Of a stretch of 10,638 nucleotides of DNA, positions 1 to 5,610 are shown piece by piece; position 1 is the first letter of the stretch; every line of letters begins with the position of its first letter. The notes under the pieces were generated by a model. That model made no database searches. It worked only from the letters and a program-made list of their open reading frames with translations, and was not told where the DNA came from. The stretch comes from a bacterium (GTDB taxonomy: Bacteria; Auribacterota; JABMQX01). The translations under genes were made by a program, and so were the position numbers. Location of the stretch: positions 1 through 10,638 of the forward strand of contig JABMQX010000383.1 of assembly GCA_013203085.1 (NCBI GenBank), in the 5' to 3' direction.

Positions 1-760
1 CGGGATTCTTCACCTCCTCGGCGATGCTCGCGGCTTTCGTCAGGCCGCCGAAGGAAACAAAAACCAGTCCTGCGGTCGCAAACACGGAACCAAGGCCGAA
101 GGGCGAGAAAGGAGCGTATCTCTCCACGTTGACAGACCCAGCGCCCCGTAACACGTAAAACACCAGCGCGGAAAACAGGCCAAAAACCAGAATTGTCTGA
201 AGCTTCCCCGTCCCTTTGACACTGACGATGTTCACGAACGTTATAATAAGACAAAAGCCGACGGCAATAACCTTCATTTGGATCGGCGAGAGCAATGGAT
301 GAATCAGCACAGCGAAGGCGCCCATGCCGACGAGGGCAAAGGCGCTTTTCAGAGCGAGCGAAAACCAGGTCGCCATCCCTCCGAAGGTACCGAGCGCGCC
401 GCCGAGACTTCGCTCAATGAAAAAGTAGGTTCCTCCGGCCTTTGGCATCGCCGTCGCCAACTCTGCCTTCGAAAGCATCGCGGGTACCGCCAACAATCCT
501 GCCAGCAAATACGATAGAACTACGGCTGGTCCGGCTTTCGCGAAGGCAAGCCCCGGGAGGATAAAAAGCCCCGAACTGATCATGGCTCCCGATGAGATGC
601 AGAAGACATCCAGAGCGCCGAGTTGTCTTTTCAACGGCATGATAGTTTCCCAAACCGTTTTCAGAAGCACACGGGCATCTCGGGCGAACCCCGCCGCGGC
701 GGCGAAGAGCGTCACAAATGGGCCCTTTTCTCGGTCGGACGCCTCAGGCAGCGGTGTCAT
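1..760 (-). CDS. APC-family amino acid permease, N-terminal part (runs off left edge)
   Basis: Partial gene with no stop codon inside the window. It encodes a secondary transporter of the amino acid/polyamine/organocation superfamily, expected in the inner membrane; its substrate cannot be read from the sequence. Counting from the ATG at 640, residues 15-37 form TM1 and carry the family's SSGAMISSGLFILPG stretch (Gly-rich unwound helix). TM2 follows with GPAVVLSYLLAGLLAVP, then the conserved loop SKAELATAMPKAGGTYFFIERSLG, three or more further hydrophobic segments, and GLTKAASIAEEVKNP at the window edge, typical of the TM6 to TM7 region. The start is uncertain. Clear family similarity begins near the ATG at 640, but the frame stays open upstream with GC-rich third positions through a GTG at 715 and an ATG at 760. 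This would add a 40-residue basic/amphipathic N-terminal tail. No convincing Shine-Dalgarno precedes any of the three. The family call is firm; the start is about even between 640 and 760. Confidence 0.88.
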   Translation of the reverse strand, partial: MTPLPEASDREKGPFVTLFAAAAGFARDARVLLKTVWETIMPLKRQLGALDVFCISSGAMISSGLFILPGLAFAKAGPAVVLSYLLAGLLAVPAMLSKAELATAMPKAGGTYFFIERSLGGALGTFGGMATWFSLALKSAFALVGMGAFAVLIHPLLSPIQMKVIAVGFCLIITFVNIVSVKGTGKLQTILVFGLFSALVFYVLRGAGSVNVERYAPFSPFGLGSVFATAGLVFVSFGGLTKAASIAEEVKNP

Positions 761-820
761 CACAGCGGACAGAATTCCCGCCCTTTTGCACCTTTGGCCC
801 CAAGATCGCCCGCTCAAGCC

Positions 821-838
821 CCAAGCATAATTGCTTGG
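821..838. promoter_or_regulatory. Perfect palindrome, operator candidate
   Basis: CCAAGCATAATTGCTTGG is a perfect 7-base inverted repeat around a 4-base centre. It covers the candidate -10 element of the permease promoter, where a dimeric repressor would act. It could also form a hairpin in a transcript, but there is no T-run on either side, so an intrinsic terminator is unlikely. No regulator gene is visible in the window. Confidence 0.35.
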
Positions 839-853
839 CGTTACGTCTCACAA
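824..853 (-). promoter_or_regulatory. Candidate promoter of the APC permease gene
   Basis: Read on the minus strand, TTGTGA (848-853; 4 of 6 to the -35 consensus) is followed after 18 bases by TATGCT (824-829; 4 of 6 to the -10 consensus). The predicted start point near 816 is about 55 bases before the ATG at 760 or 175 before the ATG at 640. The -10 lies inside a palindrome annotated separately. This is an inference from motif matching only. Confidence 0.3.
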
Positions 854-948
854 CCAGAATACAACCGCAGGCCCAACGTGTCAATCTTTACCTGAGGGGC
901 GGATGCGGGTGTGTTCCGCTGGCATGAAGAGGAGGAAGAGGGAGTTTA

Positions 949-973
949 ACGCAAAGGAGCAGGGGCGCAGAGG
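949..973. repeat. Short CGCA-type tandem element
   Basis: Three imperfect 8-base units (CGCAAAGG, AGCAGGGG, CGCAGAGG) lie head to tail from 950. They resemble the purine-rich 'cgcaaag/cgcagag' intergenic repeats dispersed in many environmental bacterial genomes. Only one short copy is present, so its nature as a genome-wide repeat is inferred. Confidence 0.3.
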
Positions 974-1043
974 GGAAGTCAATCGGAGAATCGGCAACCT
1001 CGTATCCGCCGAGGCTGCGGCATTATGGGGTGGTTTCAATTCC

Positions 1044-1073
1044 TTGCCATGAACTGTGGAACCGTGCCATACT
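1044..1073 (+). promoter_or_regulatory. Candidate yraN promoter
   Basis: TTGCCA (1044-1049, 5 of 6 to consensus) is followed after 18 bases by CATACT (1068-1073), which is preceded by TGC and so makes an extended -10. The predicted start point near 1080 gives a leader of about 37 bases to the yraN ATG. Motif-based inference. Confidence 0.38.
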
Positions 1074-1116
1074 CTGCACGTTTTTTCGCTGCTCAGAGGA
1101 TGGAGTTTCGCGCAGC

Positions 1117-1488
1117 ATGAGCAAAGGGACAGATCAACTGGGGAAAAGGGGTGAGAAAATCGCCCGTAAGTTCCTCCGCAGGCGAGGATACCGGATAAGG
1201 GCGTTGAACTATTCGTGCCCTTATGGTGAAATTGACATCATCGCCCAGGATGGAAAGACGATTGCCTTTGTGGAGGTGCGGACGCTATCTTCGGGAAAGC
1301 ACGGCCCGCCTTTCGACAGCGTGGGGCGCGAAAAAAGGCGCCGCGTGACCCGCGCCGCCCGTGATTATCTCCACAAATACAAGCTCGCCGCTCATGATTG
1401 GAGGTTTGACTTCGTCGGCATCATTCTTGCCGAGAAAGGGTCGCCGGAGGTCGAACTGATCAAGGACGCCTTTCCTCCCACTCGCTGA
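1117..1488 (+). CDS. yraN: YraN/UPF0102 family endonuclease-like protein
   Basis: A 123-residue protein, the usual length for the YraN (UPF0102) family, whose fold belongs to the restriction-endonuclease/Holliday-junction-resolvase-like group. Its cellular role is poorly defined. An N-terminal basic helix (about residues 5-24, ending FLRRRGYRI) leads into Y36-G-E-I-D40, then F51-V-E-V-R55 and the R96-F-D-F-V block. E38, D40 and E53 with R55 make the nuclease-like acidic cluster; Arg in place of Lys at the last position is common in this family. The ATG at 1117 is chosen because similarity starts at once with the family-typical KGTDQLGKRGEKIARKFL; the 29-residue upstream extension to 1030 in the same frame looks non-coding. 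GAGG at 1096-1099 is a weak, distant ribosome site. The gene stands alone between its own promoter and a 291-base gap. Confidence 0.88.
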   Translation: MSKGTDQLGKRGEKIARKFLRRRGYRIRALNYSCPYGEIDIIAQDGKTIAFVEVRTLSSGKHGPPFDSVGREKRRRVTRAARDYLHKYKLAAHDWRFDFVGIILAEKGSPEVELIKDAFPPTR

Positions 1489-1582
1489 GTTTCGGCCCGG
1501 GGGAGATAAGGCCCGACGCTGACCGGGGCCAGGCTGGTGAGAGGACAACGGCAGGAGTTGTAGTGCGCGATGGGAGGAGAAA

Positions 1583-1732
1583 ATGCAGGAGATCTGTGAG
1601 TTAGCTGGTTTTTTTCTGAAGGCGCTTTTCACAGACCGCATAGTATTGAGTGTGGCTGGGGGTGTTTCCGGGGAGGCGAGATGCGTAGGAAGGTCAATTG
1701 TTCCGGCGGTGAAAGACTCGCAATTGTGGTAG
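1583..1732 (+). CDS. Possible small ORF, 49 codons, unknown
   Basis: In the gap between yraN and the ABC operon, an ATG at 1583 sits five bases after GGGAGGA, a strong Shine-Dalgarno match, and opens 49 codons ending in TAG at 1730. The product starts MQEICELAGFFLKALF and has a weakly hydrophobic first half (residues 5-26) and two cysteines. I recognise no family. The stop codon overlaps the -10 element proposed for the ABC operon. It could be a leader peptide, a small membrane-associated peptide or chance; the only support is the ribosome site. Confidence 0.2.
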   Translation: MQEICELAGFFLKALFTDRIVLSVAGGVSGEARCVGRSIVPAVKDSQLW

Positions 1733-1735
1733 AAT
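1727..1735 (+). promoter_or_regulatory. Candidate extended -10 promoter of the ABC operon
   Basis: TGGTAGAAT holds a TGn extension and TAGAAT (5 of 6 to TATAAT). No good -35 box lies 16-18 bases upstream, as is allowed for extended -10 promoters. The start point would be near 1742, leaving a leader of about 38 bases before the ATG at 1780. Confidence 0.35.
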
Positions 1736-1779
1736 CTTTACGGCTATTCGATGACTTACGCGAGTGAAGAGACACACAG

Positions 1780-2697
1780 ATGATCGAGATTGAAGGATTG
1801 ACAGTCCGATACGGTTCCACGATGGCGCTGAATGATGTGAGCTTTTCCGTGAAGGGGCCGGCGATAGGGCTTCTTGGGCCGAATGGCGCCGGGAAGACGA
1901 CGTTGATCAGGGGATTGCTCGGTTTCCTCAAACCGAAGAAAGGGACGGGGAGAGTCCTCGGCCACGACATCCTGACAGAGGGATTGCGTGTCCGCCAGAT
2001 CGTTGGGTATCTCCCGGAGGACGATTGCCTGGTTCCGGAAATGAGCGCCGTGAGGTTCCTGACATACTTCGGGGAGTTGTGTGGGATGCCCAAGGACGAT
2101 GCTACCCAGCGGGGGCATGAGATTCTTCACTATGTTGGATTGGGAGAGGCGAGGTATCGTAACCTGGAAACGTTTTCCGCTGGAATGAAGCAAAGGATTA
2201 AGCTAGCGCAGGCGCTGATTCACGATCCCAGACTTCTTCTCCTCGACGAGCCGACGAACGGAATGGACCCCTCCGGAAGAGAGGAAATGCTGCATCTGAT
2301 CAAGGACATTTCACGTGATAAGGGGATTGGCGTGCTTATCTCAACGCATCTGCTGCCGGACGTGGAGGCGGTCTGCGATGAGGTGGTCGTGCTCGACGAG
2401 GGGAAAGTCGCCGTTCATGGGGACATTGAGGAACTGAAGGGTGAGAACCGAAAGGTGTACGAGGTGAGGGTATGGGGTAACAGGGAGCGTTTCTGCGGTC
2501 AACTGCACCGCTTCGGATACGAGTGGAAGGAATGGAAGGGCGATACGATCAAAGTGTTTGTTCCCGAGGAGGAGGGAGCAATGAAGATTTTCTCTGCGGC
2601 CAAGGAGAGCGGCAGCCAGATACGGCATCTCGTTTTCGAGAAGATTTCTTTAGAGCAGGTTTTCGTCCAGAGCGTGAAAGGGAGTGAAAAGGAATAG
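1780..2697 (+). CDS. ABC exporter ATP-binding protein 1 (NatA/CcmA-like)
   Basis: A 305-residue ABC ATPase that energises the membrane proteins encoded next to it. Visible motifs are the A-loop aromatic Y11, Walker A GPNGAGKTT (33-41), Q-loop region Y77-L-P-E80 (Glu in place of Gln, as often seen in NatA-like ATPases), signature FSAGMKQR (132-139, a degenerate LSGGQ), Walker B LLLLDEP with catalytic E157, D-loop near G161-M-D163, and H-loop H190. After the nucleotide-binding domain, residues about 225-300 form the alpha/beta C-terminal domain found on many exporter ATPases (DUF4162-like), ending VFEKISLEQVFVQSV. The start follows a weak GAAGAG ribosome site, and similarity starts at residue 1. 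The stop codon directly abuts the ATG of permease 1, so the two are surely co-expressed. Substrate unknown. Confidence 0.92.
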   Translation: MIEIEGLTVRYGSTMALNDVSFSVKGPAIGLLGPNGAGKTTLIRGLLGFLKPKKGTGRVLGHDILTEGLRVRQIVGYLPEDDCLVPEMSAVRFLTYFGELCGMPKDDATQRGHEILHYVGLGEARYRNLETFSAGMKQRIKLAQALIHDPRLLLLDEPTNGMDPSGREEMLHLIKDISRDKGIGVLISTHLLPDVEAVCDEVVVLDEGKVAVHGDIEELKGENRKVYEVRVWGNRERFCGQLHRFGYEWKEWKGDTIKVFVPEEEGAMKIFSAAKESGSQIRHLVFEKISLEQVFVQSVKGSEKE

Positions 2698-3768
2698 ATG
2701 CCCGTTTACGACCAGAGCTACAAGCGTTGGGAGGGGAGTTTCAAATCGCACGCCTTCCGCTGGTGGGTGATCTCGAAGTACGGGATCAAGACGGCATTCA
2801 AGAGGAAAGCCGTTAAGGGGCTGTTCGTCTTCGCGCTTGCCCCATTAGTAGCCTCGGCCATTTACATATACGGGTTGACGCATCTGGGAAAGGTCTCCGC
2901 TTTTGTGCAAGGGCTTGGCGGCGGAATGGCGATGCCGGAATTCAGCGGCAAGATTTATGAAGTTGAGATAGAGGGTGATACGAAACCATTTCTCGATAAG
3001 CTCGAGGAGGAAGGTCTCGCGTCTCAGATGAAGGGCAGGCGGTTCACGATATCGCTCCCGGAAGGAGAAAACAGCAAGAAGATCTTCGCCATCGCGAGGC
3101 AAAGCGGCACGAAGATCAGCCGTCTGGTGCCGCCGGGGGTTAAGGCAAGTTTCTACAACGGATACCTGAAAAGGATGTTTATTTTTCTATTTATTCTGTT
3201 GCTTGTGGTTGGGTCGGGACTCATCGCCAAGGACGTGAAGTTGAATGCCCTTCCGATTTATCTTGCCAAACCGATCACGGAGATGGAGTACATCCTGGGC
3301 AAGTTGGGGATACCGGTTTTCTTTCTTGTGATGGTTACAATGGTACCGGCGATATTCCTGTTTCTTTTTCAAGCCATACTGATCGGGGATTCTCTTTACC
3401 TTCGGCACTATTTCTGGGTTCTAGGAGCGATCTCGGCGTACTCCCTGCTAATGATTTTCAGCGGTACGCTCATTGTATTGGCGCTTTCGGCGTTTTCGAG
3501 GAATGTCCGCAGCGCTGCCTTTGGAGCGGCGGCGTTTTTTTGGTTTTCGCCCATGATTGCGGAAGTGCTGCGGACCTCGACATGGAACGATAACTACCGG
3601 CTCATTTCTCTCCCGCACAACTGGACTCGCCTCGGGGAGGAGATTTTTGGGTTGACTGCAACGACGGACGTTCGATGGGAATGGTCTTTGCTGATTGTCC
3701 TCGGGATAATGGTGTTATGCGCCGTGGGATTGGTTCGCAGGGTACGGGCTGTCGAGGTGGTGAAATGA
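2698..3768 (+). CDS. ABC-2 type permease 1 with an inserted soluble domain
   Basis: A 356-residue membrane subunit of the exporter. The cytosolic N-terminus starts with PVYDQSYKRWEG, a motif of a recognisable ABC-2 permease group. TM1 spans about 42-63, then a soluble stretch of about 95 residues, TM2 about 159-177, the cytoplasmic coupling segment AKDVKLNALPIYLAKPITEMEYILGK (177-202, the equivalent of the usual DE..L...P......GK motif), and four further membrane segments (about 203-229, 239-264, 271-291, 328-346). It ends in a basic cytosolic tail. Residues about 85-144 of the soluble stretch align with residues 225-285 of ATPase 1: shared residues include K-x-Y-E-V, G93, K112-G113, P121-E122, K128-I-F, S136-G137 and L143-V144. 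The ribosome site AAAAGGAA lies just before the ATG. The stop overlaps the next gene by four bases (ATGA). Confidence 0.88.
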   Translation: MPVYDQSYKRWEGSFKSHAFRWWVISKYGIKTAFKRKAVKGLFVFALAPLVASAIYIYGLTHLGKVSAFVQGLGGGMAMPEFSGKIYEVEIEGDTKPFLDKLEEEGLASQMKGRRFTISLPEGENSKKIFAIARQSGTKISRLVPPGVKASFYNGYLKRMFIFLFILLLVVGSGLIAKDVKLNALPIYLAKPITEMEYILGKLGIPVFFLVMVTMVPAIFLFLFQAILIGDSLYLRHYFWVLGAISAYSLLMIFSGTLIVLALSAFSRNVRSAAFGAAAFFWFSPMIAEVLRTSTWNDNYRLISLPHNWTRLGEEIFGLTATTDVRWEWSLLIVLGIMVLCAVGLVRRVRAVEVVK

Positions 3769-4721
3769 TTTCGGGCGAGGCGAAGCCGCAACAAGCTGAG
3801 AATCGAATCGAAGTTCGCGAGGTGTCGAAATGGTACGGCGAGGTCATCGCCGTCAACAAATTCAGTGTGTCCATCGGGCCGGGCGTAACAGGGCTTCTGG
3901 GTCCGAACGGCGCCGGCAAGACGACGCTCCTGAACCTGATGGTTGGACAGCTCAAACCGAGCCAGGGCGAAATCAGCATCCGCGGACGGCGCCCCTGGAG
4001 CGATTGTTCCATCCATCACTATGTCGGTTATTGTCCCGATATTGATTCCTTTTACAGGGGAATGACGGGATTCGATTTCGCGGTCGCGATGCTTTGCCTT
4101 TCCGGGTTTACCGGGCGAAATGCGAGGCGAAGGGCGAAAGCCGCTTTGAAGACAGTCGGCCTGGTTGATGCAGCGAAGAAGAGAATCGGCGCTTACAGCA
4201 AAGGGATGCGGCAGAGACTGAAGGTTGCCCAGGCAATCGCGCACGACCCGACGTTCATCTTGCTCGACGAGCCTCTTGGGGGAATGGACCCTCTTGGACG
4301 AAAACAGATCATTGACCTCATCAGGGAATTCGGGCAAGAGGGAAAGACGGTGGTGGTCTCCAGTCACATTCTCCACGAGATTGAGGCAATGACAAACGAC
4401 ATCGTGGTGATGAACAATGGGAAAATCCTCGCGGAGGGGAATGTCCATGAGGTTCGGGAACTCCTGGATAAGTACCCTCGAAAGGTTCACATTACTTGCG
4501 ATAAGCCGAGATACCTTTCTGCGAAGCTCGTCGAATCCGAGGATGTGGTCTCGGTGAGCTTTGAACAGGACGAGAGGGGGCTCCTGATAGAAACGGTCAA
4601 GCCGGAAGCGTTCTTCAAACGTCTGCCGGAACTCATACTCTCAAATAACATCGAGGTGGAATCGTTGACTTCCCCCGACGACAGCGTCGAGGCGGTCTTC
4701 AAGTATCTCGTTGAAAAGTGA
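3765..4721 (+). CDS. ABC exporter ATP-binding protein 2
   Basis: A 318-residue ABC ATPase, the second of the operon. Motifs: A-loop Y24, Walker A GPNGAGKTT (46-54), Q-loop position Y89-C-P-D92 (Asp where Gln is usual), signature YSKGMRQR (144-151), Walker B FILLDEP with catalytic E169, D-loop G173-M-D175, H-loop H201. A C-terminal alpha/beta domain (about 239-318) resembles that of ATPase 1 in layout but is diverged. The ATG at 3765 is chosen over upstream in-frame codons because it overlaps the permease 1 stop as ATGA, is preceded by GAGGTGG five bases away, and gives an N-terminus of normal length; starting at 3675 would overlap permease 1 by 94 bases. The 12-residue lead before the first strand is slightly longer than in ATPase 1. 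It probably pairs with permease 2, either as a heterodimer with ATPase 1 or in a parallel exporter. Confidence 0.92.
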   Translation: MISGEAKPQQAENRIEVREVSKWYGEVIAVNKFSVSIGPGVTGLLGPNGAGKTTLLNLMVGQLKPSQGEISIRGRRPWSDCSIHHYVGYCPDIDSFYRGMTGFDFAVAMLCLSGFTGRNARRRAKAALKTVGLVDAAKKRIGAYSKGMRQRLKVAQAIAHDPTFILLDEPLGGMDPLGRKQIIDLIREFGQEGKTVVVSSHILHEIEAMTNDIVVMNNGKILAEGNVHEVRELLDKYPRKVHITCDKPRYLSAKLVESEDVVSVSFEQDERGLLIETVKPEAFFKRLPELILSNNIEVESLTSPDDSVEAVFKYLVEK

Positions 4722-5581
4722 AGCTGATGGGAAATAATGCCAAAAAGACAACTGTTGCCGGTCTGCCCGGGCCGATACCGGTTTTTGCGGTTCGCTTGGT
4801 GTATCAAACGTGGGCGGCTGCCCGGCTGACGTTGCGTAGCTTGATTCTGAGGAAGCGGACCCTTTTTATGGTTCTTCTGGCTTGCATGCCGATCCTGGCG
4901 GCAGCGGCGCTGAGGTACTGGCTGCCTATAGGCACGGCGAGGCCGTCGGCCCAGCAGTACTTCACGGGGGTATTCGTCGGCCTTTACGTTTATTTCGTGA
5001 TTTTGCTGACGACGATTTTCTTCGGTACTTCGCTGTTTGCAGATGAAAGGGGTGACCGTACGATAACGTTTCTTTTGATAAGGCCGGCGCCTCGGGAGGC
5101 GATTGTCGTCGGGAAATTTCTCGCCTATGCGGTGAGCGCCGGTGTGATGCTTTTGGCGTCGCTGGCGGTGACCTACTGGATGCTTTCCGGAATGGATGGG
5201 GACGCGGCGAGGTTTGGGAAAGCCGTTCCTTTTCTGGAACACGCTCGCGTGATGGTTCTGGCGCTGCTGGGGTACGGGGCCCTTTTCACTTTTTTCGGCG
5301 CGGTTTTCAAGCGTCCGGTCATCGCGGCCTTTTTCTATTGCTTCATATGGGAGAGCATTCTTCCTTACCTTCCGGTCTTTTTGAAGAAGCTAACTCTGAT
5401 GCACTATATCCACGCCCTGACTCCGCACTGGCAGGCAAAGGAGGTGCTCCTGGCGTTCGCCGCGGAACCGACGTCGCCCCACCGAGCAATATGGACGCTC
5501 ATCGGAATTTGTGCCGCATTTCTTGTGTTGACGGCTATTGCCCTGCGGACAAAGGAGTACAAGTTCGAGAAGGAGTTGTAG
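4718..5581 (+). CDS. ABC-2 type permease 2
   Basis: A 287-residue membrane protein with six predicted segments (about 49-69, 83-106, 130-155, 176-198, 199-222, 258-277). The cytosolic loop after TM2, F107-A-D-E-R-G-D-R-T-I-T-F-L-L-I-R-P, followed by V131-G-K, is the ABC-2 coupling motif seen in exporter permeases. It is smaller than permease 1 and lacks the soluble insert between TM1 and TM2. The start is taken as GTG at 4718, overlapping the previous stop as GTGA, which suggests translational coupling; the ATG at 4727 (three codons later) is equally possible, and neither has a strong ribosome site. It is the last gene of the four-gene exporter operon and ends 29 bases from the convergent recD2 stop, with no clear terminator between. 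Confidence 0.88.
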   Translation: MKLMGNNAKKTTVAGLPGPIPVFAVRLVYQTWAAARLTLRSLILRKRTLFMVLLACMPILAAAALRYWLPIGTARPSAQQYFTGVFVGLYVYFVILLTTIFFGTSLFADERGDRTITFLLIRPAPREAIVVGKFLAYAVSAGVMLLASLAVTYWMLSGMDGDAARFGKAVPFLEHARVMVLALLGYGALFTFFGAVFKRPVIAAFFYCFIWESILPYLPVFLKKLTLMHYIHALTPHWQAKEVLLAFAAEPTSPHRAIWTLIGICAAFLVLTAIALRTKEYKFEKEL

Positions 5582-5610
5582 GAGTACAATCCCCGGTACT
5601 ATCAGAGGAA

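Larger units (their letters stand above)
761..1116. other. Divergent intergenic region between the permease gene and yraN
   Basis: No coding region here is supported: open frames on the plus strand (for example 831-1052) lack family similarity and ribosome binding sites. The stretch contains the permease promoter/palindrome, a CGCA-type tandem element and the yraN promoter, each listed separately. The rest shows nothing recognisable. Confidence 0.6.

Noticed and set aside
1279..1281. Arg in place of Lys in the YraN E-x-K-like motif (E53-V-R55)
   Set aside because: Arg at this position is common in the YraN family, including E. coli YraN, so it is not a sign of inactivation.
3594..4490. 298-codon minus-strand open frame
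   Set aside because: Antisense to permease 1 and ATPase 2; no motifs, no ribosome site, and the plus-strand genes are unambiguous.
4487..5242. 251-codon minus-strand open frame
   Set aside because: Antisense to the ATPase 2/permease 2 junction, extremely basic and low-complexity, as expected from reading hydrophobic permease codons backwards.
5583..5600. Possible bidirectional terminator between permease 2 and recD2 (AGTAC ... GTACT)
   Set aside because: The stem is only five base pairs with an eight-base loop and no T-run on either strand; too weak to call.
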